A DNA stretch of 64,000 bases from Ligustrum vulgare. Lineage: Eukaryota > Streptophyta > Magnoliopsida > Lamiales > Oleaceae. The notes under the pieces were generated by a model. It was not told the origin of the DNA. It did no database searches and was given only the letters and a program-made list of their open reading frames with translations. Numbering within the stretch: the first letter of the stretch is position 1; every line of letters starts with the position of its first letter. Of this stretch, positions 1-10,488 are shown in pieces. The DNA lies in NCBI GenBank assembly GCA_963555705.1, contig OY743177.1, positions 682,001-746,000 of the forward strand. Direction: 5' to 3'. The position numbers were made by a program, and so were the translations under genes.

Positions 1-2
1 AT

Positions 3-296
3 AGTATCCTACAAAAGGAGACTCAAGTTGACAACGATGATACTAATGATGTGGCGTATCAAGAGAATTCTTCTTCGGATGTACCGAACATGGTTGAAGA
101 TCACAGCGACAATATAATTCAAGGAATAGGTCATGTAGATGAAGTTCCTCCCATTTTGATTGATCTGGAAACTATTACTCGAGACCCTCTTAGAAGAAAT
201 GATGGAGACACGGATAATGAAGGCATTGAAGAGGATGATGACGAATTTGTTGAGAAAACCAGTGAGCATGGTTTGGATGACAGTGATTTAGACTAG
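3..296 (+). CDS. acidic C-terminal end of a CACTA-encoded protein (partial)
   Basis: Open from the window edge. The frame ends in a run of Asp/Glu, finishing GLDDSDLD before a TAG at 294-296. An acidic tail rich in D and E is common at the end of the TNP2-type transposase upstream of the TNP1-like gene in plant CACTA elements, and the order here fits that. No conserved core is visible, so the assignment rests on position and composition. The last codons overlap a good splice donor (GTAAG at 296-300), so the stop may instead be intronic, with the exon joined to the next gene. Confidence 0.5.
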   Translation, partial: SILQKETQVDNDDTNDVAYQENSSSDVPNMVEDHSDNIIQGIGHVDEVPPILIDLETITRDPLRRNDGDTDNEGIEEDDDEFVEKTSEHGLDDSDLD

Positions 297-536
297 TAAG
301 ATAATTACTTCTTTATTTTACCCTACAGATATTTCCCTCTAGCTTTAGTTTTATTGCATTTGACTGAAAATTTTGAGTGCAGGTAATGATACTTATGAAT
401 TTTTACTAAAAGTGTCGTTTACATCTACTAAGGCTTACATATACAATCAATTTTTAACGTGCCGATGCTTTATTTTTGAAATTCCTTTGGTAAAATTTAT
501 TATTCATACACTAATTATTCCTTGATTTATGTGCAG

Positions 537-3353
537 ATGACTATGATTTCTCAAAAGAAACGTCCTAACAGCTCACCTGTACCTCGAACACCTAAGATGT
601 CTCGAATGACAACCACAAATGTGCCTCCACTATCTCAAGCATTGCGTTCTACCAAGTCCAATAACAAGTTTGTACCGCCGCTTTCATTGCGAAATTCGTT
701 GCAAACCAATAGATTATTACATTCTCTTCATCAGACATCTCATTCTCCCAACATTTCTCTACCATCCACCTGCAACATTGGGACTTCGTCAACTACTGAA
801 ACTACACCCAATTCCGCTGCTCCTTCAACTGAGACTATTCTTGTTCCCGCACACCCTGAAATACCAAGGAAAAGTCGTCCTAATCCAGGGGATAAAAATG
901 GTTCCTCCAACCATAATCACGATAGGCCACCTTCTCATCCTACAAGTTCTGTTCGACATCATCGTGGTCATAAAAAGGTCTCAGGTAATTTCATATTTAT
1001 GTTTTTAATTTCTAAACCTTCATTATCTTTCACACTTTCATATATTGTATAAATTTGCCTCTGTTTTGCATAAAACACGAGCAAGTTGGTTATTATCTTG
1101 TTTGATAATTTGCTTAGACTCAAATGCACCTCTTTAGTGTGATGATATTGATTTAGTCTTTATATTGTTGTGTTGGATTTTGAGAATTGAATTTGATAAT
1201 TTATTGTGGGTATTATAACTGTTGGTTGGATGTTGAATTTGTTTGAAGTTTTTTGGTTGGTTTTACATAATGAATTAGAGTTGTTGGATATTGTGAGTTT
1301 TGTTCGATTGGTAGTGTCCCTTTACAGGTTGGATAAGGACAAATTATAGGGGAGATTCTATCGAAATTTCTATAAGACAGTATTGGATTTTGAGAATGTT
1401 GTTAGGTTGGCTATATCCAATCTAGATTTAGGACTTTCTAAACTTGTGGTGCTGTATATATTGTGCAGCTCATGTGCTTCGTGGAGCTGAAGGTGAAGAT
1501 TTCCTTACAACTCCAGAAACTGACGAGGCATTGAGTGAAGAAATAGAGGGGGCTCAAGGTAGGACTTTCATTTTGTTAATAATTAGGCTCTTTAATGCAT
1601 AATGTCCATTTATTTGTTTTGTTATGAGGAGATAATATAACTTCCTTTGCAGGTGTATGTACGGAAGGCTTCGAAACGACTTCCAATGATCATCCTACTA
1701 GAGGGGCGTGTAAACAAATTAAGACCTCACGTATTGTGCGTACTACTAGAGAAAAAATTCGAGTTGTATACAACTCAGTGAACAGACGAGCAGCAAGTTC
1801 AGAGATACATAGTTTGTTAGTTCATGATATCGGTGCTATCATTAGGTCACATTGCCCAATGAATACGGGTTATTGGCGTACCATTTCTCTGAATGATAAG
1901 AAAGACCTTATGGATGAGATCACGGTAAGTATGTGTGAGAATGTATATGACAGTAAATTGAATTTTCTGTATTTTGTAGGAATAAATAGCTAAGGAAACC
2001 TAATAATCAATTTAAATCAAAAGTTATTTCATTTATCATTTTTTTACCATGTGATTTATTTTTTATGCTTAGGTAAATTTTAATAATTAAAATTCCTTTA
2101 TTTTCTATTAATATGTCAATTCCAGACAAATTTCGAGATAGATATGAAGGATTTGAGATTGGCAAATTATGTTGAAAGAATATTCAATGGGAGATATAGG
2201 GAGTTCAAGGCTGAGTTGAGTGCATATTATAAGTTGCGCGAGACACATGAGAATGCATTAAACAATCCTCCTTTAGAGATGCTTGATAGAGATATAGGTC
2301 AATGGATGGAACTATGCAATCATTTCAACTCCGATAAGTTCAAGGTATTTTTTGTGTAATAATTTTTCCTAGTTTTACTTTTAACTTTGTTATGTAATCT
2401 ATATATATATATATATATTCTTCTTTTTGTAGAAAGCTTCATCAGAAAATATGGTGAACCGTTCGAAGAAGACGTACAATCATCGTACTGGTTCACGTCC
2501 TTTCTCATACATAGTAGAGGAGATGGCAGAGGTAGTAAATTTAATTATTATTATGTCGTGAATTAATTAATTTTTGTTGCAAATTGAAATACATTGTTTG
2601 TTACATTCTTACATACTATTAGGATGGTTCGAAGTTTCCTGAGGTCCATGCATTTGAGTTAGCTTATGCAGGGAAGAATAAGTGTTGGACTGATAATATA
2701 GCTAAGACTCAATATGTAAGAAATATTCAACTCTTCAATTGTGCTTTGATTTTTTTCTCTTGATTTGTGTTATGTATCTTTTGGGTGTCTACTTATATAT
2801 ATCTTTTTTTTTTTTCAATACCTTGCAGGATGAGATGCTTGTCAAAATTGATGAATATCTCTTGCAAAAGGCTAAGGAACAACAACTTCCGGAAGACACA
2901 CCTTTGGAGGAGATACCCGTTGACGATCCTGAGGCTGGACTTAATATTATGATGTCTGTACTAGGTGAGAAACCTGGGCGTCAAATTCGTGGTTTGGGAA
3001 ATGGTCGTCTTAGAAACATTAGGACTACTTCACATGTGCGCAATTTGGAGCAAGAGTTGGAAGTAGAACGTATTGCTCGAAAGGCGGCCGATGCATCTCG
3101 AGTGAAGATGGAGGAAAGGATGCAAAATAAGCTGAAGGTTGTTGGGCGAAAATTTAATTCTACATTACAATCTTTACATCATTCTATGCAGCAGATATGT
3201 CATAATATTCCTGGTTTTGTCATGCCACCATTTACGCCATTGTCAATAGATGAAGCTTTCGAGGAAGATGGTGATGTTGAGGTGTTGAGGGAGAAGAGAA
3301 CAACTTTGAGGAAGAGCACAACTTTGATGAGGATGAGTAGCATATTTAATTAA
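537..3353 (+). CDS. CACTA TNP1-like protein, Transposase_24 (Ptta/En/Spm) family
   Basis: Seven exons with GT..AG junctions fit: 537-984, 1469-1558, 1653-1924, 2126-2344, 2433-2531, 2623-2715 and 2829-3353. The first exon is Ser/Pro/Thr-rich and low in complexity. The third and fourth give the conserved core (GYWRTISLNDKKDLMDEI, then the region of DMKDLRLANYVERIF). The fifth has the KTYNHRTGSRPFSYIVEEMA block, and the sixth FPEVHAFELAYAGKNKCW. The last has a glycine-arginine segment (RQIRGLGNGRL) and a coiled coil of about 40 residues. In this family the core binds subterminal repeats and assists the TNP2 transposase in the nucleus; that role is family knowledge. No frameshift is obvious. The start at 537 directly follows an acceptor, so an upstream exon is possible. 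Confidence 0.75.
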
Positions 3354-3539
3354 TTTACGAGGATAGATATTTATTTTATTATTATTATATAGATGCATTA
3401 ATAATAGCTATAGAGCATGTTTGCTAAACTATTTTTATATTTACATCACATTCAATGACAATGACAATGACAATGACAATGAGTTTTTAGTTCGAGTTTG
3501 ATACAATATTTGGAGTTAGTAATATATTGTTTTATATTA

Positions 3540-4092
3540 GAAATTTAAATTTAAATTTAATTTATTTTTATCCTACAAATAAGCTTTCCCTACAAACAAA
3601 AATTTGTGACAAGAAATTAACTTACAAAGTGTTTTTCATACAAACAATTATTAGTGGGGAAAACTACGATTTAGCCGACAACATCATTTTAATCTATACC
3701 TACAAACATATTTTGTAGTCCAATCTAACATTAGAATACAAAAAATTGTGTAGGGATATAAATTAGACAACAAATAATATTTGTCTCTAAAAGATTTTGT
3801 AGGCTCGAACTTTAGCCAACAAAATATATTTCGTAGGTAAAATAAATATTAGCATACAAATAATTTCGTTGGGAAAGATCTTAGACGACAAATGATTTTT
3901 GTAGCGACAGGGTTCGTAGGCCCATACCTCCGCAGACAAAGTTACCAATTTTGTCGGCTTATGTCTATCCCCTCGATGTTTTCCGAACAAACCTCCCTAC
4001 AAATTATCTTCGTCTGGGAAGACTTTTACATATGAATAAGAAGCTTTCCCTACAAATTTATTTTGTATGCGGAAAGTAAATTTCTTGTAGTG
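3540..4092 (+). repeat. 3' subterminal repeats and TIR of CACTA-1
   Basis: Short motifs such as TTTGTAGG and CTACAAA recur in both orientations at roughly 20-40 bp spacing, ending in the CACTACAAGAA terminal inverted repeat. Such arrays are the transposase binding sites in this superfamily. The reverse complement matches 4624-5100 of CACTA-2 over several hundred bases. Confidence 0.8.
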
Positions 4093-4623
4093 TAAGAAAT
4101 AAACAGAAAAAAGAACAAGGTGTTCTTGAAAAACATACTTGCATATGTTACATCAAAAGAAGCTTTTTCTTGGGCACTTAACATCCTCAATCTTTTTATT
4201 AGAGTGCCCTTGGATCTTTATTCAGTTCTTTAATACACTAGTCATCAACCTTTAAATTTTAGCAAGAGGATCTCTCTATCGCAACAATTCATCCAATAAT
4301 CTCAGAATTCTTCAAAAACATAACATAAATATTTTTCATTCTTCAAAAAATATCCTTAACATTATTCATGTATGTTAAGGTCTACTTCGAGTAACCCAGA
4401 TAGACTAAACAGAATCACAATCATCCTTAGCATTCAGGAAAAGTAGAAATATCATGTTTGAAACAGATTCGGCCAACGCGAATGTAAATTGTAATAGTAA
4501 GAGAATGTAGATATAAGTATATAACCTAGAATACCAACAAAGCTCTACTTCTTGTAGAATGTAGACGTAACATTGAATACCAACAAACCTCTACTTGTTT
4601 CCAAGACTCATCATGGGGACATT
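4093..4623. other. host spacer homologous to intron 6 of the MBD-like gene
   Basis: Two blocks match the same strand of 57738-57925: about 4096-4132 (ATAAACAGAAAAA.GAACAAGG) and about 4477-4620 (GCGAATGTAAATTG, then ACCAACAAAGCTCTACTTCTT). The intact gene lacks the roughly 340 bp between the blocks. The spacer is thus a surviving piece of a second copy of that gene, hemmed in by two CACTA ends. No coding exon is seen in it. Confidence 0.7.
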
Positions 4624-5345
4624 CACTACAAGAATTTTATGTTCCGCATACAAAGAAAATTTGTAGGGAAAGCTTCTTTTTCGTGGGTAAAAACCTTCCC
4701 AAACGAATATATTTTGTAGGAAGGTTTGTGTGGCAAATATCGAGGGGATAGACATAAGCAGACAAGTTTGACAACTTTGTTGGCGAATGTTTGAGCCTAC
4801 AAACCCTTTTGCGACAAAAATCATTCGTCATCTAAGACTTTTCCCAACGAAATTATATGTATGCTAATGTTCATTGTACCCACGAAATATATTTTGTAGG
4901 CGAAAATCCAAGCCTAAAAATCTTTTAGAGACAAATATTATTGGTAGTCTAATTTCTCTCCCGACACAATTGTTCGTGTACTAATGTTAGCTTGGCCAAC
5001 AAAAGATCTTTGTATGTAACGAGTAAGTTTAACATTGTAGGCTAAATCGTGATTTTCCCCACAAATAATTGTTTGTGGAAAGCACTTTGCAAGTTAACTT
5101 TTTGTCTACATAAATTTTTTGTTTATAAGAAAATTGATTTTTTTATTTATATTTAGCATTAATTATTTTTTGCGTACGCAAAATTATAAAAATATGCAGA
5201 AAAATAAATTAAACTAAAATTTCTAATATAAACCAATATATTAGTAATCCCAAATATTGTAATAAACTACAAATAAAAACTCATTGTTACTGAATGTGAT
5301 CATTACAAACTTAAAAAAAGTTTAGCAAACGTAGTTTTAGCTATC

Positions 5346-5689
5346 AATTAATGCATCTATATAATAATTTCTCCCTTGTTATGTTGAGCCTATCCCAAGG
5401 AGACTCTTGAACATCTTTGCCTCTCCTAGCTTGAGATGCAATAGTATCTTGCATTCTATCACTCTATAAAGCAAAATGAAAAATGATCATTAGCAAGAAA
5501 ATTGATGAAGGTTGGAAGATTCCTGCGCATTATGGACATAACAATTGAGCTCACACACAGAGATTTTGAACATACCATGTAACTATACTCGAAATCTGAG
5601 TCATCGGCATCTTGACCATGGAACTCATCACCCATGTCATCATCCACATCTTCCATGTAATCATCGTTGTTTTCTTAATGATTAGACAT
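5346..5689 (-). pseudogene. captured N-terminus of a WD40 C2A9.03-like protein gene
   Basis: Two exons are visible on the minus strand: 5689-5576 and 5463 to about 5370, with a GT..AG intron between. The first begins ATG and encodes an acidic stretch (YMEDVDDDMGDEFHGQD). The second encodes MQDTIASQARRGKD and ESPWDRLNITREK. From memory this pairing is typical of the N-terminus of plant WD40 proteins annotated as C2A9.03-like. Codon 5 is a stop (TAA). Homology ends at ITREK, where the frame runs into CACTA subterminal sequence and stops at about 5346. No WD40 repeats are present, so this is a transduplicated, non-functional fragment. Confidence 0.6.
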
Positions 5690-5937
5690 GATGTACAAAA
5701 GAATATACCTAGATCATAACACAATTAGAATAGAGAGAAGTTCAATATGAATATCATGAGCTTCGAATCCAAAGAAAATCAAAAAGCTTAAGTTTTGGCA
5801 TAAGCATTACATATATCTAATTTTTGACAAGTGCTTCTATAGAGAATCACAACCAAAACTTAGACAATGCACTGACACCGATAAAATATACTAACTAACA
5901 AGTTGCCTAGAAATAATAAGCAGAAGTTAAGAAGAAA

Positions 5938-6092
5938 CTCATTTGGTATTCGGATGTCTTCTTTTTAGCCTCAAGCAGTGCCATATCATCACACTGCTGA
6001 TTTTCCAAAGCTTCAATTTCTCGCAGTTTTAATTCCTCTGACAATAACCCTGCAAAGTTCTTTTGAGTAACTTCACTCACACCAGGATCATG
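5938..6092 (-). pseudogene. captured exon of a DUF1068 protein gene
   Basis: The minus strand is open and encodes HDPGVSEVTQKNFAGLL, then SEELKLREIEALENQ and LLEAKKKTSEYQ. This matches the signature of the plant DUF1068 family as I remember it: an acidic start, LLTEELKLRE, then LLEAKK...YQKEADKCN, a predicted coiled coil after a single membrane helix. It is bounded by an AG acceptor at 6092-6095 and a GT close to 5938. Only this exon is present; the membrane helix and the Cys-containing coil after YQ are missing. It is a second host fragment in the same element. Confidence 0.6.
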
Positions 6093-6428
6093 CTTTGCAC
6101 AATTTGCATAAAATGAAGAGAGGTAGAATAAAATGGATTACTCTCAGGAATCAATGCAAGGACATAATAAAAACATCAAGATCATATGCTTTTAATAGAA
6201 ATCAAAAAATGAAAATTCATCATCATAATTTAAACAAACAGAATTGACACATAAATTCAGATGAAGTGAAAATAAAATTCCAGATTCCCAACCCTAGCTT
6301 CTACTTGAGGTCAATCCTTCAATCACCAACCCACATCGTACGAACTAAATCTTAAATTAAATCAAAGCCCTAAAGAATTTTAAAAAGCTAATAAATTTAA
6401 ATTTCAACTCGTGCAAGAACAAGCACAG

Positions 6429-6533
<105 letters not shown>

Positions 6534-6539
6534 CCTTAG

Positions 6540-7569
6540 ATTTAGAGGGAGAACAAGCAAAGCCCTAAGGAATAAATTTCAATTTCAACTTGTGCAAGAA
6601 CAAGGAAAGACCTAATGAATTTAAAAAAGCAAATGAATAACCCTGATCGCCACGAAAACTTTGCTTCTTGTCAACATATTTACACATGACATTCGGTTCA
6701 AATTTGATTTCCTGCACATAAAAAAGTAAAGCAAATAATTTGTAACAGTACAAAAGCATGAGCAATATGGATTTACCTAGATCAATATCTTTCTCAGTAC
6801 ACATGTTTTACATATGGCTAAGTAATCATATCCTTCTCTTAAGTCTACTAAAGTAATCTCACAAGAAGTCTACTTATTTAAAAGGAACATTAAAGAAAAG
6901 GAAAAGTAAATATTAAACTATATAACTTCTTGGATAATCACATGTTCTTTATTCTTCAATGTCCCATCACTTAAATTATTAAAGCGTGATTAAATACTAA
7001 TGAATATCAGCAGCTCACCTTTTGCTAGCATTATTGTGTTTTCCGAAAAAAATCATGTTATCTGTGCTTCGTGTAAAAGAAAATTTGCATCTTTATTAAT
7101 ATTCTATTAATATCTGAAAAAAATGTTTTCACTGATTATCATACTATGAATAATATGTCTAATGCTCAATAGTTTAACATTGATATTGACAAATGATATT
7201 TTTGAAGAAAATCTAAACAATAAGATCAATTATGACTAAACTCAGATTAAGTTTAATGCCAAGCTCAATATAAGAACATCAGAGGATGATTGCATTTCTT
7301 CCAGGATTAATGACTGATCCACCTCCAACTATCCACGACTTCTCTATCCTATTTCCTTCAACCAAAAAGTAACTCTCAATTCTTAGAGGCTAGTTTAGTG
7401 CTATTTATCTTAAGTATCTTCAACTCAAAGAAATAACATTTTTCCACATGCATAGAGCCTTCCTCTAATCAGAAAAAGGCAACAAGTACTCTCTTATTTG
7501 AAAAGATATGCTATTCCCCCCCGCACCCCCCCCGGGGGCCAATTTCAATCATCTATATCACTGTATCTA
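6540..7569. other. no complete gene; one exon-like segment and a C-rich run
   Basis: The minus strand at 6711-6642 looks like an exon: acceptor GTGCAG, 70 bp open (EIKFEPNVMCKYVDKKQSF), then a GT. The family is not recognised, and it could be a third captured exon of CACTA-2. A C-rich tract with a CCCCGGGGG core lies at 7515-7540. The remainder is AT-rich with nothing recognisable. RT-A is inserted at its right edge. Confidence 0.4.
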
Positions 7570-9537
7570 TGTTAAGTGCATTTTTATACACTTTTTATAC
7601 CTTTAAATTATTATATTTTGGAACATCTTGAGAAAATATCTACTAATTTATGTATATTTTGTGTTTAAGTAGGTTAATATCCAAGTTGAAGCCAAAAACC
7701 ACAAAAGGAGTGAAGATTCTGCTGAAATTCAAAGTTCGGGGACCATTTTGCCACTTCCGGGAAATTTTGGACAAGCCGTGCAATTAACCAAGGGACCAAA
7801 TTGAAAGATCTCAAAAGTTGAAGGACAAAAGTGCAATTTGAGAAGAAAAAGGATAGTGGGACGGCTGGAAAGGAACAAAGCATGATGGACATGATGGGAA
7901 AAAGAAAAAAAGAGAGAACAAAGCATGATGGGAGAGGGGGAAGTGAGCGGAACGAGGTGCGCTGTTGAGGGATACATATACACACAAACAGACACCGGAG
8001 AGAGAGAACTGCAGGGAGGAACCGGGGGTGCTAGAGGGCTGGTGACAGAAGCCCAATATTGCTGGTGACAGGAGCAATAACTGTCATTTCCTGAGGCTGC
8101 TACTACTGCTGAGATAGATAGGGAAAGAAGAGGGGAAGATTGCTGGTGACAGCATCAGTGTGAACCAGAATAGACATAGATAGGAGAAAAGAAAAAACCA
8201 GACAAGGGAGAACCGGGTGATTCATGCTGGTGACAGTAGCTTGAACCTTGGTTTACTGCCTTGCTGTATTTGTTCAAGTTTTACTGATTCAGTTGATTGC
8301 GGATTTTATTTTACTGCTAAAGGCTGCAGTAGGATTTGTTACTGCTGCAGTTGTTAGGATGCTATAAGCTATTTCTAATCTGTTGGTGCGAATTAACTGC
8401 TGTTGCTAATACTGCTGAATTGCTGCTGCGGAATGTTAAGGAAATCTGCTGGAAGTAGTGCTGATTGCTGGAACAGCCTGCTGATCTGATTTTGCTGCTG
8501 AGACTGCCTGCTGCTGCTGGTGAAGTTCTGAGTTGCTGCTACTGTTGCTGGGAAGCTGCTGAAAGCTGGAAGGTTTCTTGCTGTTGCTACCAAGCTGAGG
8601 CTGCTGCCAACTGCTACTGCTGTTAATTGCTGAGAAGAAGGTTGCTGAAGCTGTTGCCTGTGTGCTGATCCGGAACTGATTTTCTGGTTCTTGCTGCTGA
8701 TACTGAATTGCTGCTAGGGAGCTGAACAAAAGGACTGCTGAAGCTAGCTGCTGTACTGATGCAGAGATAAAGCAGCCATAACCATAAGAAGCAGCTGGCT
8801 GGTGACTTCAAGTCTGGAAATGCTGGTTCATGCTGCCAGTGCTGAAGGATGCTGGTTTCTGATGACAAAACACTGCTGCTGGTGGCCGGAGTGATACACT
8901 GTAAGAGGATGGACGGGCTAGAAAGGCAGGGACTGAAATGCAATTGCTTGATAGTTGGAGGACCTTGATGCAAATTTCAACAATCATCAAACTCCGGGTT
9001 TTAATTTTAATGCTTATTGTTATTTTTATTTTCGAACGCATGTTTAGCTAAAATTTGCATGTTGGGATGATTGATTGAGTTTAAATTGCACTTAGTTATT
9101 TTTAAAGTTATTTACGTATTTTGCGCTATTTAATTTCATGCATTTTTATTATTGTCATTTAATTTTAAGCACTTTAATTTACGTCATTTAATTTTGCACA
9201 TTTAAATTTTAATGTCATGCATTTATTTTAAGTAGTTAGTTTTATTTACAAAACTTGAAAATTAATTAAGTGTCGTTTAAATGAAATCATGAATCCCAAC
9301 TATTTTAATTTATCATTTTCTGCATTATCGTTAGATTTTAGAATTTACTCATTTAAATTTCAAATTCAAAACAAAACTTCAAAAACTTTATTTTGTGACT
9401 TCGTTGTTAAAATTAAATTAACTCACATGTGTAATCGATGTATACATTCCTCGTGGGATCGACAATCCGGACTTTTCTAGTCCACTTTACTACTTGAACG
9501 CGACCCGTGCGCTTGCGGTACACGATTTTAGCGAACA
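7570..9537 (+). repeat. 5' LTR of RT-A
   Basis: Begins with a near-palindromic AAGTGCATTTTTATACACTT. The middle (8250-8830) is unusually rich in TGCTG triplets, and the 10-mer CTGGTGACAG occurs four times between 8035 and 8240. The last 120 bp has a CGTGGGATCGA block followed by CCCGTGCGCTTGCGG, both of which recur in the two other LTR families of this window. Long reading frames on either strand (poly-Gln, Ser-rich) are composition effects of the CTG richness. Confidence 0.95.
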
Positions 9538-9544
9538 AGTTTTT

Positions 9545-9560
9545 TGGCGCCGTTGCCGGG
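9545..9560 (+). promoter_or_regulatory. primer-binding site, tRNA-Asp
   Basis: TGGCGCCGTTGCCGGG, 7 bp after the LTR end, is complementary to the 3' end of plant tRNA-Asp(GUC), including CCA. This primer is typical of Tat/Athila-group Ty3 elements. Confidence 0.9.
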
Positions 9561-9720
9561 GAATGTTTTTATTTTGATTATACTTTAGTTAATTTTAGTT
9601 TTAACAATTTTTATTTTTTGTTACCTTTGATTTACCTTCACAATTCTAATCTTTCTTGTGTTTGGATTTCTTTGTATGCATATCTGATTTTAGTATTGGC
9701 AAAATAGGACAAGAATTGCA

Positions 9721-10488
9721 ATGTACAATCTCAACGTGGGTGATGAATACCAGCTTGAAGAATATTCAAGTTGTGAAATTTGTTACAAGATGCATAGTAA
9801 TGGACCATGTTTGTTTTCGCGCAATAATATGTTTCAGTCGAAGCTTCTTAAGTTTAGACTCTATTTGAATTGTCGAAAACAAGCAATTGACACATCCGAT
9901 GCTAGTTACATGCTCTTGGGAGATTGTATACCTGATGATTGGGATGCGGACATTACTCTTGTGGGAAATGGTCCGCCATTTTTGAATGAAAAGGTACTTG
10001 CAGAATATTACTATGAACTTGCCAAGCTGGATGAGGATGATATGCCTATAGGAGATACCGTATTCTGGGAAGCATTTCAAATGTGGGGGTATGATCCACT
10101 CGTGGGAATAAATAGGAAAAACTTGTCATTGCCAATGGATTCATGTTTTGAATTGATCATTCAATCCGAGGAAACATCAACTGATGTAGATGAGCTTGAA
10201 GAGAATGACACTTTAATCACACTAGAATCACATGAAGAAGTGACAATTAATGAGGAAGAGAGCAAATCAAATTCTGTCAACTTCATTGATTGTCCAATAA
10301 TCGATTTCGTGATTAAGCCACTTGAGGAAGTGCAAGTCTATTTAGTTGAGATCGAATTGGATGAATCAGGCAATTTCCATAACTGTGGAAAAGGCAACGT
10401 GCAAGTATTTCAAATAACCGAGGAGTGGAGCAAAGCCATAATAAGCAAAATGGGCAGGAAATCGAAAGCTATGTTCAAAGTACCATGA
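9721..10488 (+). CDS. 255-aa protein of unknown function carried by RT-A
   Basis: Single intact ORF, 160 bp after the PBS. Residues 15-31 read YSSCEICYKMHSNGPCL, giving Cys 18, 21 and 30, and Cys 51 follows in YLNCRKQAID. The pattern C-x2-C-x8-C-x20-C could bind zinc (inference). A conserved block CIPDDWDADITLVGNGPP follows, then an acidic linker (about 140-195), a segment DFVIKPLEEVQVYLVEIELD and a basic end (KMGRKSKAMF). The product is strongly similar to the RT-B protein at 22318-24461, including all four cysteines at the same residue numbers. There is no CCHC knuckle, major homology region or protease motif. Position is that of gag, so a gag-like or accessory role is possible; no function can be assigned. 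Confidence 0.75.
   Translation: MYNLNVGDEYQLEEYSSCEICYKMHSNGPCLFSRNNMFQSKLLKFRLYLNCRKQAIDTSDASYMLLGDCIPDDWDADITLVGNGPPFLNEKVLAEYYYELAKLDEDDMPIGDTVFWEAFQMWGYDPLVGINRKNLSLPMDSCFELIIQSEETSTDVDELEENDTLITLESHEEVTINEEESKSNSVNFIDCPIIDFVIKPLEEVQVYLVEIELDESGNFHNCGKGNVQVFQITEEWSKAIISKMGRKSKAMFKVP

Larger units (their letters stand above)
1..4092 (+). mobile_element. CACTA-1, 3' part of a CACTA (En/Spm) transposon
   Basis: The element enters from the left edge and ends at 4092, where the sequence reads CTTGTAGTG, the inverted form of the CACTACAAG terminus that defines the superfamily. It holds the end of one reading frame (to about 296), a multi-exon Transposase_24-like gene (537-3353) and about 550 bp of subterminal repeats. 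A short TGACAA tandem lies at 3450-3483 and an AT run at about 2399-2419. The next bases, TAA (4093-4095), may be the target duplication, but the left end is outside the window. The family is the same as CACTA-2 at 4624, which faces the other way. Confidence 0.85.

Noticed and set aside
7510..7545. C/G homopolymer run as a polypurine tract of RT-A
   Set aside because: It lies outside the element, upstream of the 5' LTR; the true PPT is next to the 3' LTR.
8393..9041. Several Gln- or Ser-rich open frames on the minus strand, repeated at 13127-13775
   Set aside because: They lie within the RT-A LTR, are duplicated only because the LTR is, and follow from its TGCTG richness; there is no start context or homology.
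9545..9560. Possible tRNA-Asp gene
   Set aside because: Only the 3' 16 bases of the complement are present; it is a primer-binding site.
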